Below are positions 8,749 through 15,855 of a DNA stretch of 34,322 nt, piece after piece; positions within the stretch are counted from its first letter, which is position 1; every line of letters begins with the position of its first letter. The stretch covers positions 1 through 34,322 of the forward strand of contig NZ_KN234776.1 in the NCBI RefSeq assembly GCF_000764025.1, given 5' to 3'. The stretch comes from Pseudohaliea rubra DSM 19751. GTDB taxonomy: Bacteria; Pseudomonadota; Gammaproteobacteria; Pseudomonadales; Halieaceae. The notes beneath the pieces were generated by a model. The model made no database searches. It saw only the letters and a program-made list of their open reading frames with translations, and was not told where the DNA came from. A program made the position numbers and the translations under genes.

Positions 8749-8767
8749 GCCCCCACAGGATGGGGGC
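8749..8767 (-). terminator. GC hairpin directly after rplI stop codon
   Basis: GCCCCCA (8749-8755) pairs perfectly with TGGGGGC (8761-8767) around a 5-base loop, one base beyond the rplI TAA in the transcribed direction. No U-tract follows, so it may act as a partial terminator or RNA-stabilising stem between rplI and dnaB. The rest of the 8481-8768 gap is GC-rich and shows no gene. Confidence 0.4.
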
Positions 8768-8768
8768 C

Positions 8769-9218
8769 TTACTCGGGAACGACCGCAACGGTGACGTCGA
8801 TCATCACCTCGGGGTGAACCTGCACGGCCACAACGTGCTCGCCGGTCTCGCGCAGGGCGCCTTCCGGGAGGCGGACCTCCGCCTTGTCGATCTCGCAGCC
8901 GGCGGCGGTGACCGCGTCGGCGATGTCCCGGGTACCGATGGAGCCGAAGAGCTTGCCTTCGTCACCGGCGTTGGCGGCGATGGTGACCAGGCCGACCTCG
9001 GCCAGCTTCTCACCGCGAGCCTGGGCGGCGGCCAGAGCCTCCGCGGCGGCCTTCTCGAGCTCGGCGCGGCGCGCCTCGAACTCAGCGACGTTCGCCTTCG
9101 TGGCGGGCACGGCCTTGCCCTTTGGAATCAGGAAGTTGCGGCCATAGCCGGCCTTTACCTCGACCGTGTCGCCAAGGCCGCCCAGGTTGCCAATGTTCTC
9201 CAGCAGAATGACTTGCAT
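8769..9218 (-). CDS. rplI: 50S ribosomal protein L9
   Basis: 149 residues, identical in length to E. coli L9. The N-terminal [32 protein letters not shown] is the L9 signature, followed by the long connecting helix (residues about 41-75) and the C-terminal domain with [14 protein letters not shown]. The frame is open upstream of the ATG at 9218, but that ATG has an AGGA/AGGAAC ribosome site and the family-typical start. L9 binds 23S rRNA at the base of the L1 stalk. It lies 79 bases downstream of the DUF2232 gene. Confidence 0.97.
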   Translation of the reverse strand: MQVILLENIGNLGGLGDTVEVKAGYGRNFLIPKGKAVPATKANVAEFEARRAELEKAAAEALAAAQARGEKLAEVGLVTIAANAGDEGKLFGSIGTRDIADAVTAAGCEIDKAEVRLPEGALRETGEHVVAVQVHPEVMIDVTVAVVPE

Positions 9219-9297
9219 GGTTCCTATCCTCTCGCTTCGGGAGCAGGCTCCCTTCCGGCGCCCGGGGCGCCCTGTGTCGAATATTCGGTCAACCGTT

Positions 9298-10167
9298 TCA
9301 CGGTTTGTCGTCTTTGTTCGCGCCCTGCCAGCGCGCCCGGAAATCCACCCAGGCATCCAGCACCGCAAAGCCCACGAGCAGCAGCTTGGCTGCATCAAAG
9401 AGCAGCCAGAGCGCATAAAACGCCGTCAGCCACCCGCGCCCGGCGCCGCGTAGCTTCGCGCGGGCATGGACCAGGGCAAAACCCACCACGGTCACCGGCA
9501 CCAGCAGGCTCGCGGCCCAGCTGCGGTACTCCAGACCCAGGGCCGTAAGGCCCGCAGCGCCCAGCGCCAGGGCGGCGGTAACGCCCACCGGAAGACGCAG
9601 GGCACGAAACTCGCTGCCGAAGCCCCCGGGGTTGTACAGGGCCGCCTGCCAGTGGCGCGCCAGCGCCAGACAGAGTACGGCCAGGATCGCATTGGCGGCG
9701 CCCATCATGCCGGCCAGCTGCAGCTGTGTCGGCACCTGCATGACCACCTCGGCACCCTGCCCCGCGGACTGCTGCACCTGTTCCAGCAGCTGTCCGAAGA
9801 CCGTGGCCAGCTGTTCCAGCAGGCGCCGGGCCAGCACCAGCGTGAGCAACCCCGTGACCACACCGACGGCGGCACTCGCCAGCACCGCCAGGGCCAGACT
9901 CACCGAGAGGCGCAGCACAAGGGCAAGCACAAAGGTGCCCAGGAGCAGCGCCAGCGGCGTGCTGTCGCCGGCCATCTGCATCAGCAGCAACGCCGGCAGC
10001 GATGCCCAGAGCACAATCCAGGCACCGGGACCCGCGCCGCGGCGCAGGGTGACCAGCGCGGCGATCGCGGCACCGATCCAGCAGAACAAAACGCTGCCGG
10101 AGCTGGCCACAGCCAGCAGCAGGGCCCGGTAAGGGCCGCGCATGGCGAAGTTCGCTAGCGCTTTCAT
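9298..10167 (-). CDS. DUF2232-family integral membrane protein
   Basis: 289 residues with roughly eight hydrophobic segments and a short charged C-terminus. A polar amphipathic stretch around residues 115-150 ([25 protein letters not shown]) separates the two membrane halves. Its place between rpsR and rplI is the usual position of DUF2232 (YybS-like) proteins in non-enteric Gammaproteobacteria. The molecular function of the family is unknown; the operon position suggests co-expression with ribosomal proteins. It starts 57 bases after the rpsR stop, across a stem-loop. Confidence 0.75.
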   Translation of the reverse strand: MKALANFAMRGPYRALLLAVASSGSVLFCWIGAAIAALVTLRRGAGPGAWIVLWASLPALLLMQMAGDSTPLALLLGTFVLALVLRLSVSLALAVLASAAVGVVTGLLTLVLARRLLEQLATVFGQLLEQVQQSAGQGAEVVMQVPTQLQLAGMMGAANAILAVLCLALARHWQAALYNPGGFGSEFRALRLPVGVTAALALGAAGLTALGLEYRSWAASLLVPVTVVGFALVHARAKLRGAGRGWLTAFYALWLLFDAAKLLLVGFAVLDAWVDFRARWQGANKDDKP

Positions 10168-10198
10168 ACCGTCACCCGCACAGCAGCGGGCTGCCAGT

Positions 10199-10223
10199 GC
10201 CTCTCCCGCAGGGCGGGGGAGGC
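10199..10223 (-). other. Intercistronic stem-loop between rpsR and the DUF2232 gene
   Basis: GCCTCTCCCGC (10199-10209) pairs with GCGGGGGAGGC (10213-10223) over 11 positions with a single mismatch and a 3-base loop, just after the rpsR stop. There is no U-tract. It may stabilise the upstream mRNA or attenuate expression of the membrane protein gene relative to rpsF-rpsR. Confidence 0.45.
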
Positions 10224-10224
10224 C

Positions 10225-10452
10225 CTAGCGGTGGGCGTCCGAATAGGGCAGCAGGGCCAGGAAACGGGCGCGCTTGACGGCAGTGGCCAGCTGTCGCTGG
10301 TACCTGGCCTTGGTGCCGGTAATCCGGCTCGGCACGATCTTGCCCGTCTCGGAGACGTAGGCTTTGAGCGTGTCGAGGTCCTTGTAATCGATTTCCTTCA
10401 CGCCCTCGGCGGTGAAGCGGCAGAACTTACGGCGACGGAAAAAACGTGCCAT
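10225..10452 (-). CDS. rpsR: 30S ribosomal protein S18
   Basis: 75 residues, the normal S18 length. The sequence ([13 protein letters not shown], then [27 protein letters not shown], then [18 protein letters not shown]) is unmistakable. S18 binds S6 and 16S rRNA in the platform of the small subunit. It retains the N-terminal Cys11 seen in many zinc-linked or Cys-containing S18 variants. It lies 34 bases after rpsF in the same operon. Confidence 0.98.
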   Translation of the reverse strand: MARFFRRRKFCRFTAEGVKEIDYKDLDTLKAYVSETGKIVPSRITGTKARYQRQLATAVKRARFLALLPYSDAHR

Positions 10453-10486
10453 GGCTATTTACTCCTGGATTCGGTGGACGACGGCC

Positions 10487-10930
10487 TCAGGCCTCGGCTT
10501 GCTCGGTAGCTTCCGACTCGGGCTTGTCGGAGCGCTCGCCCCGGTCCCCGCGCGGGCCCCGGTCGTCGCCCTTGCGGTCGTCGAAGCGGCTCTTGCGCTC
10601 GCGGCTTTCCTTCTCGGCCTTCATGATCGGCGACTCGCCGGTGTCCGCCTCGTCGCGGCGGATGACCAGGTTGCGGATCACCGCGTCGTTAAAACGGAAG
10701 GTCGTGGTGAGCTCTTCCATGGCCTCGTTGCTGGCCTCGACGTTCATGAGCACGTAGTGCGCCTTGTGCACCTTGTTGATCGGGAAGGACAGCTGCCGGC
10801 GGCCCCAGTCCTCGAGGCGGTGCACCTGGCCCCCGTCCTTGGTGACCATGGCGGTGTAGCGCTCGACCATGGCCGGCACTTGCTCGGACTGGTCGGGGTG
10901 GACCAGGAATACGATTTCGTAATGACGCAT
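10487..10930 (-). CDS. rpsF: 30S ribosomal protein S6
   Basis: 147 residues from ATG 10930, which has AAGGAG six bases upstream; an in-frame GTG further upstream (10957) has no such site and would add nine atypical residues. The S6 fold ([18 protein letters not shown], then [24 protein letters not shown], then [13 protein letters not shown]) spans residues 1-100. An unusually long, highly charged C-terminal tail of about 47 residues follows ([19 protein letters not shown], then acidic). In E. coli the corresponding tail is glutamylated by RimK; no such run of glutamates ends this protein. S6 dimerises with S18 and the pair can autoregulate the operon. Confidence 0.97.
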   Translation of the reverse strand: MRHYEIVFLVHPDQSEQVPAMVERYTAMVTKDGGQVHRLEDWGRRQLSFPINKVHKAHYVLMNVEASNEAMEELTTTFRFNDAVIRNLVIRRDEADTGESPIMKAEKESRERKSRFDDRKGDDRGPRGDRGERSDKPESEATEQAEA

Positions 10931-10942
10931 CGAAGGCTCCTT

Positions 10943-10975
10943 ACGGGTTGATGCCACCCGTCAGCGCGGTGTGGC
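10943..10975 (-). promoter_or_regulatory. Candidate S6:S18 autoregulatory leader with two competing hairpins
   Basis: Just upstream of the rpsF ribosome site the mRNA can form either of two stems. Stem A: GCCAC (10975-10971) with GUGGC (10957-10953), continued by CCG/CGG after a bulged A. Stem B: ACGGGU (10961-10956) with ACCCGU (10948-10943), whose 3' arm ends next to AAGGAG. They share 10956-10957 and nearby bases, so they exclude each other. Rfam-type S6:S18 leaders contain a CCG in a stem next to the start region. The match is by eye and the regulatory role is inferred. Confidence 0.45.
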
Positions 10976-11020
10976 AAGGAGAAGGGCGCCCGAAAGCGGC
11001 CCGCAAATTTTGGAGCGCGG

Positions 11021-11050
11021 AGTTTAGCTGTGCCGGGGGGGACCTTGCAA
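11021..11050 (-). promoter_or_regulatory. Probable promoter for rpsF operon
   Basis: On the minus strand TTGCAA (11050-11045) is followed after 18 bases by TAAACT (11026-11021), each matching four of six consensus positions. It lies in the 210-base gap between rlmB and rpsF, so the ribosomal-protein genes could be expressed independently of rnr-rlmB, with a leader of about 85 bases. Confidence 0.4.
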
Positions 11051-11140
11051 GCGCTGTCAACCACAAGGGCCGCGGAAAGCATGCCCCGTACCGGCCAGCG
11101 CGCGGGTTCGCGGCAGCGCGCCGCCTCTAGCGGTGCGCTT

Positions 11141-11902
11141 CTACCGCTGAGCTCTCGGACGCTGGCGCACCGCCTCGAACAGGCAGACGCCCGTGGCCAC
11201 GGAGACATTGAGGCTGGAGACGGCCCCGGCCATGGGCAGATGGACAAGCACGTCGCAGTGCTCCCGGGTGAGCCGGCGCAGGCCGGCGCCCTCACTGCCG
11301 AGCACCAGGGCGGCGGGGCCGGTGAGGTCCTGGGTGTAGAGGCTGTGCTCGGCCTCCCCGGCAGCGCCGTAAAGCCAGATGCCGCGTTCCTTCAGGCCTT
11401 TCAGCACCCGGGCGAGGTTGGTGGCCGCGTGCAGGGGGACTGTCTCCGCCGCGCCGCAGGCCACCTTGCGCACCACCGGGGTCACGGAAGCGGATTTATC
11501 CTTCGGCAGGATCACCGCATCCACGCCGGCAGCATCGGCGCTGCGCAGACAGGCACCGAGGTTGTGCGGGTCAGTTACGCCGTCGAGCACCAGCAGCAGC
11601 GGCGGATGGTCCAGCCCCTCGAGGTGCGCCCAGAGGTCGACCTCGCGAGCGAGACTGTTGTCGCCCGCGGCCGGGTCGCCGGCGAGCTCGGCCACCACGC
11701 CCTGGTGGCGGCCCTGCACGAGCCGATCGAGGGCCGCCCGGGGTACGCGGTGGATGGCGACGCCCGCCGTCTCCGCCGCCGCCAGCAGCGCCGCAACCCG
11801 TCGGTCCTCGCGGCCGCGCTGTACCTGCAGACGGACAATGCTGGCGGGATCCCGGGCCAGCAGCGCCTCGACGGCGTGGATGCCGTAGACGGCTTCGCCC
11901 AT
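11141..11902 (-). CDS. rlmB: 23S rRNA (guanosine-2'-O-)-methyltransferase RlmB (Gm2251)
   Basis: 253 residues. An N-terminal SpoU substrate-binding domain (VYGIHAVEALLARDP, then GRHQGVVAE) is followed by the SPOUT knotted methyltransferase domain with LLVLDGVTDPHNLGACLRSADA, LVLGSEGAGL and the PMAGAVSSLNVSVATG motif that forms the SAM-binding knot. It modifies G2251 in the peptidyl-transferase P loop of 23S rRNA. ATG 11902 lies 15 bases after the rnr stop, the classic rnr-rlmB pairing, so both are co-transcribed. Confidence 0.95.
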   Translation of the reverse strand: MGEAVYGIHAVEALLARDPASIVRLQVQRGREDRRVAALLAAAETAGVAIHRVPRAALDRLVQGRHQGVVAELAGDPAAGDNSLAREVDLWAHLEGLDHPPLLLVLDGVTDPHNLGACLRSADAAGVDAVILPKDKSASVTPVVRKVACGAAETVPLHAATNLARVLKGLKERGIWLYGAAGEAEHSLYTQDLTGPAALVLGSEGAGLRRLTREHCDVLVHLPMAGAVSSLNVSVATGVCLFEAVRQRPRAQR

Positions 11903-11917
11903 GCGCCTGCCCCGGCC

Positions 11918-14548
11918 CTAGCGGCGGCGCCTGCGGCGCTGGCCGGTGCTCTTCTTACCGGCGGGCTTGTTGTCCGCGCTTTTCTGATCGGACTTCTGGC
12001 CGGCGTTATCCCCGGGCCTGCCGCCAGTGCTTTCATCACCCTTCTTGCGGGGCGAGGGCGCGCCTCCCGCGGCGGCGGAGTCCTTCGTTTTTTGCGCGGG
12101 CTTGGCAGCTGCGGGGGCAGCGCCCTCACCGCGGCTACCCTTGCCCCGGGTTCGACCCTGGCCGGCATCCTTGCCGCTGCCCCGGCGGCTGCCGCTGCCA
12201 CCGGCCTTGTCATCGGCCTTGTCGCCGCCTTTGGCACCGGCCCTGCCGCTGCTTTTGCTACCGGCTTTTGTGCTGTCCCTGCCGGCACTCGGGCCACCGC
12301 GCCGGCTGCGGGCGGCCTTGCCGGTGGTCGGCAGCTCAACGGGCTCGAGGTCGATCTTCTTGTCGTCCAGGTCCACGCGGGCGACCTGCACCGTGAGCTT
12401 GTCGCCGAGCTGGAAGCTGCGACCGCTGCGCTCGCCCACGAGGCGCTGATGGGCCGGATCGAAGCGGTAGTAATCCCCGGGCAGAGCGGTAACGTGCACC
12501 AGCCCTTCTATATACAGGTCTGACAGCTCGACAAAGAGACCGAAGCTGGTGACCGCCGCGACCACGCCGGCGAATTCATCGCCGACGCGGTCCTGGAGGT
12601 ACTCGCACTTCAGCCAGGCATTGACGTCGCGGGTGGCGTCGTCGGCGCGACGCTCGGTCATGGAACACTGCTCACCGAGGACCACCATGGTGCGCTCGTC
12701 GTAGGGATAGCTCTCCTCCCGGAGCAACGGCGTGGCGCCGTCGGCGCGGCGCAGGAGGCGGCTGCGCTGCTTTGAGCGGATCATGGCGCGGATGCCGCGG
12801 TGGATAATGAGGTCCGGGTAGCGGCGGATCGGCGAGGTGAAGTGGGCATAGCCCTCGTAGTTGAGGCCGAAGTGGCCCTTGTTCTCAGGCTGGTAGACCG
12901 CCTGGCGCAGGGAGCGCAGCAGCATGGTCTGGATCACGTGGGCATCGGGCCGGTCCTGGATCTCCTCCATAAGGGCCTGATAGTCCCGGGGGCTCGGATC
13001 CGTGCCGCCGCGCAGGCCGAGGCCGAGTTCACCGAGGAAGGCCCGCAGGTTCTCGAGCTTCTCTTCCCCCGGGCCTTCGTGTACCCGGAACAGGGTCGGC
13101 AGCGGGTGCTTTTCAAAGAAGCGTGCCGTGGCCACGTTGGCCGCGAGCATGCATTCCTCGATAAGCTTGTGGGCGTCGTTGCGCACCACCGGCACGATCT
13201 GAGAAATCTTGCGCTGCTCGTCGAAGATAATCCGCGTCTCGACGGTCTCGAAGTCGATGGCGCCACGCTCCTCCCGGGCCCGGCGCAGCACCTTGTAAAG
13301 GTCATGCAGACGCTTGAGATCCGGAATGCGCGCCGCCGGCACGGCGGGCTCCTGCTCGCCGGCAAGCACCTGGCCCACCTGCGTGTAGGTCAGCCGCGCA
13401 TGGCTGTGGATGACCGCCTCGTAAAACTGAAATTTACCCAGCTCGCCGTTCCTGCCGAGGTCCATCTCCACCACCATGGCCAGCCGGTCTACCTCCGGCT
13501 TCAGGGAGCACAAGCCGTTGGAGAGCACCTCCGGCAGCATGGGCACCACCCGCTCCGGGAAGTAGACCGAGTTGCCGCGGCGGGCCGCCTCCGAATCCAG
13601 CGCCGAGCCCGGGTGCACGTAGTGCGACACATCGGCGATGGCAACCCAGAGCTTCCAGCCGCCGAGGCGCTTCTTGCGGCAGTAGACGGCGTCATCGAAG
13701 TCCTTTGCATCCTCGCCGTCGATGGTGACGAAAGGCAGGTCGCGCAGGTCGATGCGGGCGCGCTTGTCCTCCTCGGCGACGGTTTCGTGCAGGTGCCCGG
13801 CCTCGTCCACAACGGCGTCGGGCCACTCGAAAGGGATGCCGTGGGCGCGGATGGCGACGTCGATCTCCAGCCCCGGGTCGAGGTGGTCACCGAGCACCTC
13901 GACCACCCGGCCCTTGGCGCCCAGCCGGCCCGTGGGGTAATCGGTGATCTCGGCGGTAACAATCTGCCCGTGCTTCGCGCCGCCGCGGGCTTTCGGGGGG
14001 ATGAGCACATCGTGGGTGAGGCGGGCGTTGTCCGGAATGACCACACCAATGCCGCTCTCTTCCTGGTAGCGACCGACAACGCGGTCGACCCCGCGCTCGA
14101 GCACCTCCACCACCTTGCCCTCGGCGCGGCCCCGGCGGTCGATGCCCGTGACGGCGACCAGCACGGTGTCGCCGTCGAAGAGCACGCGCATCTGCCGGGC
14201 GCTCAGGTAGACGTCCTCGCCGCCGCTGACCGGCATGGCAAAGCCGTAGCCGTCCCGGTGTCCCTGCACCCGGCAGCGCAGCAGGTTCATGGCGTCGACC
14301 ACGCCGTAGGCGCCGCGCCGGTCGACAAGAAGCTGACCGTCGCGCTGCATGGCCCGGAGCCGATTGCGCAGGGCGTCGAGCTCCTGCTCCTCACTCAGCG
14401 CCAGCAGCTCGGCCACCTGCCCATGGTCCAGGGGCCGGTCGGCGGCGCGCAGCTGCTCGAGGATGAACTCCCGGGAGGGGATCGGGTTGTCGTAATTCGC
14501 GGCCTCGCGGGCGGCGTGCGGATCCGCTTTCTTACCTTTTCGTGCCAT
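11918..14548 (-). CDS. rnr: Ribonuclease R
   Basis: 876 residues from ATG 14548; the frame is open 25 codons further up but only from a TTG and without family similarity. Domains: N-terminal helix-turn-helix (PSREFILEQLRAADRPL), two cold-shock OB domains, the RNB catalytic domain with the metal-binding IDGEDAKDFDDAV near residues 272-286, and an S1 domain near residues 640-735. A low-complexity Lys/Gly/Arg/Ser tail of about 137 residues follows (ending TGQRRRRRR), longer than in E. coli. RNase R is a processive 3'-to-5' exonuclease that degrades structured RNA and acts in trans-translation. It is divergent from tRNA-Leu. Confidence 0.96.
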   Translation of the reverse strand: MARKGKKADPHAAREAANYDNPIPSREFILEQLRAADRPLDHGQVAELLALSEEQELDALRNRLRAMQRDGQLLVDRRGAYGVVDAMNLLRCRVQGHRDGYGFAMPVSGGEDVYLSARQMRVLFDGDTVLVAVTGIDRRGRAEGKVVEVLERGVDRVVGRYQEESGIGVVIPDNARLTHDVLIPPKARGGAKHGQIVTAEITDYPTGRLGAKGRVVEVLGDHLDPGLEIDVAIRAHGIPFEWPDAVVDEAGHLHETVAEEDKRARIDLRDLPFVTIDGEDAKDFDDAVYCRKKRLGGWKLWVAIADVSHYVHPGSALDSEAARRGNSVYFPERVVPMLPEVLSNGLCSLKPEVDRLAMVVEMDLGRNGELGKFQFYEAVIHSHARLTYTQVGQVLAGEQEPAVPAARIPDLKRLHDLYKVLRRAREERGAIDFETVETRIIFDEQRKISQIVPVVRNDAHKLIEECMLAANVATARFFEKHPLPTLFRVHEGPGEEKLENLRAFLGELGLGLRGGTDPSPRDYQALMEEIQDRPDAHVIQTMLLRSLRQAVYQPENKGHFGLNYEGYAHFTSPIRRYPDLIIHRGIRAMIRSKQRSRLLRRADGATPLLREESYPYDERTMVVLGEQCSMTERRADDATRDVNAWLKCEYLQDRVGDEFAGVVAAVTSFGLFVELSDLYIEGLVHVTALPGDYYRFDPAHQRLVGERSGRSFQLGDKLTVQVARVDLDDKKIDLEPVELPTTGKAARSRRGGPSAGRDSTKAGSKSSGRAGAKGGDKADDKAGGSGSRRGSGKDAGQGRTRGKGSRGEGAAPAAAKPAQKTKDSAAAGGAPSPRKKGDESTGGRPGDNAGQKSDQKSADNKPAGKKSTGQRRRRRR

Positions 14549-14602
14549 GAAGTGGCCTTTTGTCCAGTGCGTTTGCGGGCCCTCGGGCCCACGCGTTCCT
14601 GC

Positions 14603-14608
14603 ATTATA
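14603..14608 (-). promoter_or_regulatory. Possible rnr -10 element
   Basis: A perfect TATAAT lies on the minus strand 55 bases upstream of the rnr ATG. No good -35 is found 16-19 bases further up, where the region overlaps the -35 of the divergent tRNA promoter, so expression of the two may be linked. Weak evidence taken alone. Confidence 0.35.
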
Positions 14609-14616
14609 CGTGATCG

Positions 14617-14645
14617 TTGACAAACACCGGGACGGAAACTAAAGT
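14617..14645 (+). promoter_or_regulatory. Promoter of tRNA-Leu
   Basis: A consensus TTGACA (14617-14622), a 17-base spacer and TAAAGT (14640-14645) place the transcription start near 14652, about 11 bases before the mature tRNA 5' end. A C-rich, CGC-containing stretch follows the -10, as in stringently controlled stable-RNA promoters. Confidence 0.65.
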
Positions 14646-14662
14646 GCGCTCCCTCACCCCAT

Positions 14663-14749
14663 GCCCAGGTGGTGAAATTGGTAGACACGCTAGCTTCAGG
14701 TGCTAGTGGCCGCAAGGCCGTGGAGGTTCAAGTCCTCTCCTGGGCACCA
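14663..14749 (+). tRNA. tRNA-Leu (anticodon CAG)
   Basis: An 87-base class II tRNA with encoded CCA. The acceptor arms GCCCAGG (14663-14669) and CCTGGGC (14739-14745) pair fully, followed by discriminator A and CCA. The anticodon stem CTAGC/GCTAG (14690-14694 / 14702-14706) frames the loop TTCAGGT with anticodon CAG at 14697-14699. A long variable arm (GTGGCCGCAAGGCCGT region) and a GTTCAAGTC T-loop complete the molecule. It decodes CUG, the dominant Leu codon in this GC-rich window, and its 3' end is the integration site of the adjacent islet. Confidence 0.97.
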
Positions 14750-14752
14750 TTT
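14726..14752 (+). repeat. attL: 27-bp direct repeat at the tRNA-Leu 3' end
   Basis: The T-loop/acceptor 3' end of tRNA-Leu plus CCATTT, starting GTTCAAGTCC and ending GGGCACCATTT, is repeated without mismatch at 17200-17226. Outside these 27 bases the two sites differ on both sides. This is the classical signature of site-specific integration into a tRNA gene, with the intact tRNA kept at the left end. Confidence 0.85.
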
Positions 14753-14779
14753 TGAAAACCGTCGAAAGACCACGAGAGA

Positions 14780-14818
14780 CCATTTAAGATACTGATTCTT
14801 AAATGGCTTTTTTTATTT
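14780..14818 (+). terminator. Intrinsic terminator downstream of tRNA-Leu
   Basis: CCATTTAAG (14780-14788) pairs perfectly with CTTAAATGG (14798-14806) around a 9-base loop and is followed by CTTTTTTTATTT. This is the best canonical Rho-independent terminator in the window. It lies inside the islet, just past attL, and would insulate the islet from tRNA transcription. Confidence 0.7.
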
Positions 14819-14865
14819 ATGGCATCTCGACCGCTTGTCTCTCATCGTCTCAAATTGTCCCTTCT

Positions 14866-14895
14866 GTGGAACGCCAGCGGAACGTGAGTGGAACG
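14866..14895 (+). repeat. Left 11-bp-period repeat array (candidate integrase arm sites)
   Basis: GTGGAACG, GCGGAACG and GTGGAACG start at 14866, 14877 and 14888, exactly 11 bp apart. The last copy continues CAGAATCGGAAA. The same 8-mer and spacing recur at the right end of the islet in the same orientation. Confidence 0.55.
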
Positions 14896-14972
14896 CAGAA
14901 TCGGAAAGTCAGCGGCCGTGTTCGGAGTCTCACACCGTCGTTCTGTTGGCCTTTCTACCTCTCTCTGCTCCA

Positions 14973-15284
14973 TTACAACCTGCGCGCCAGGGACTGCCTG
15001 ATGAACGCGTTCCCGGCACCCTTCGTCTGGTCGAGCAGCGTTCGAATCTGATCTAACACATCATCTATGTGGGCTCTCTCAGCGGCAGCCAGAGCGAGTT
15101 CATAGGCATCGATCACATCGATGCCCGTCACCTCATAGCCCCACCCTTCGTACAGCCAACGAAGCGCCGCCATTGCCGAACCGAAAGCAAACCCAGGTTC
15201 CGTCTCAAGAAAATCTCTCGCTGCCCGGATCAGCGTTTTCGGCTCGCACCTATGCGAGCCAGTTACTTTCGGGTGGCGACAATC
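14973..15284 (-). pseudogene. C-terminal fragment of an unrecognised protein (possibly DUF6880-like)
   Basis: An open stretch of about 103 codons ends at TAA (14975-14973) and begins right after an in-frame TAG (15287-15285). The last 90 residues look like genuine protein: KTLIRAARDFLETEPGFAFG, then ALRWLYEGWGYEVTGID, then two Ala-rich amphipathic helices and GAGNAFIRQSLARRL. This resembles the C-termini of large helical DUF6880/SWIM-associated proteins, but I recall this only loosely. The upstream part is missing and the coding similarity appears to fade at a perfect hairpin at 15241-15260. An internal ATG at 15173 could still make a 66-residue peptide, but no ribosome site supports it. Confidence 0.5.
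15241..15260. repeat. Perfect 8-bp inverted repeat at the 5' edge of the gene fragment
   Basis: GGCTCGCA (15241-15248) and TGCGAGCC (15253-15260) flank a 4-base loop. It sits where protein-like sequence of the adjacent fragment begins, so it may mark a rearrangement end point or be a stable stem-loop. Confidence 0.5.
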
Positions 15285-15318
15285 CTAGCTGCGCCTCTGC
15301 AGCATGAGCCGTCTTAAG

Positions 15319-15340
15319 ATCAGCCCCTCTGGCTGATTTA
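15319..15340 (+). terminator. Terminator-like hairpin upstream of the hip operon
   Basis: ATCAGCC (15319-15325) pairs perfectly with GGCTGAT (15331-15337) around CCTCT, followed by TTTA. The T-run is short, so termination would be weak. Its place between the gene fragment and the hip promoter suggests insulation. Confidence 0.4.
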
Positions 15341-15383
15341 CCCACGCAGCGTCGACCCACCAATGGATCTACTCTTTTGACAC

Positions 15384-15422
15384 CTATAGTTACCATTATC
15401 CTGCTCTATGGTAAGCATTGTG
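15384..15422 (+). promoter_or_regulatory. Upstream hip operator copy (O1)
   Basis: Contains the inverted repeat TTACCAT-N11-ATGGTAA (15390-15396 / 15408-15414), with core TACCA-N13-TGGTA. The whole 39-base block recurs at 15454-15492 with 27 of 39 identical positions, exactly 70 bp downstream. Candidate binding site for the HipB-like protein. Confidence 0.55.
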
Positions 15423-15432
15423 CCCAACCCAC

Positions 15433-15460
15433 TTGAAATACCTGAAATGGACACTATAAT
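15433..15460 (+). promoter_or_regulatory. Promoter of the hip operon
   Basis: TTGAAA (15433-15438), a 16-base spacer and a perfect TATAAT (15455-15460) predict transcription from near 15467. That leaves only about 11 bases before the ATG at 15478, with no ribosome site. The -10 lies inside the second operator copy, so repressor binding should block it. Confidence 0.65.
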
Positions 15461-15492
15461 TACCACTTTTATAGATTATGGTATCCACTGTG
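15454..15492 (+). promoter_or_regulatory. Downstream hip operator copy (O2), overlapping -10 and start codon
   Basis: TACCA (15461-15465) and TGGTA (15479-15483) are separated by 13 bases as in O1. The block spans the -10 and the first codons of the repressor gene. E. coli HipB also binds several similar inverted repeats upstream of hipBA, although with a different sequence (TATCC-N8-GGATA), so by analogy this is an autoregulatory operator. Confidence 0.55.
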
Positions 15493-15819
15493 ACCAGCGA
15501 TAAATCAGCGAAAGGTCGATCCGCGGTCGTCTTTCCCAAGAATCGACGCCTTTTGGAACAGCTTGGCGAGAACATCAAACTGGCGTGCAAACGCAGGGGT
15601 TACACCCAGGTGTTGATTTCCGAGCGAACGGGGCTCAGCCGCCTCACCATTCGCAAGATAGAAAAGGGGGACCCCAGTGTGTCCATCGGCCATTACCTGG
15701 CCGTGCTAAGCGTGCTTGGGTTGGCGGAAGATTTCGCCAGAGTCGCTGCAGACGATGAGCTGGGTCGCAAGCTCCAGGACATCAAGCTGATGAGCAAGAA
15801 ATCCGGAACGCAGCCTTAA
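15478..15819 (+). CDS. HipB-like XRE-family antitoxin/repressor
   Basis: 113 residues. Residues about 28-85 form a Cro/CI-type helix-turn-helix (LGENIKLACKRRGYTQ, then ISERTGLSRLTIRKIEKGD), followed by YLAVLSVLGLAEDFARVA. The C-terminal tail is short and basic, ending before a HipA-like gene 36 bases downstream, the standard antitoxin-toxin order. ATG 15478 is used; GTG at 15490 is an alternative start four codons in. Neither has a Shine-Dalgarno site and the predicted mRNA leader is about 11 bases, so translation may be close to leaderless. Expected to bind and neutralise the kinase and to repress its own promoter. Confidence 0.82.
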   Translation: MVSTVTSDKSAKGRSAVVFPKNRRLLEQLGENIKLACKRRGYTQVLISERTGLSRLTIRKIEKGDPSVSIGHYLAVLSVLGLAEDFARVAADDELGRKLQDIKLMSKKSGTQP

Positions 15820-15855
15820 GCCGCCATAAGAAGCCTTGAGCAGAGACAAATAGCC

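Noticed and set aside
11021-11060. TTGACA at 11060-11055 (minus) as the rpsF -35 element
   Set aside because: Although a perfect hexamer, the only good -10 (TAAACT) lies 28 bases further, too far; the overlapping TTGCAA at 18-base spacing fits better.
11030-14620. Very long rightward open frames opposite rlmB and rnr
   Set aside because: They are antisense to well-conserved genes, have Ala/Arg/His/Gly-rich composition without family motifs, and reflect the scarcity of stop codons in GC-rich DNA.
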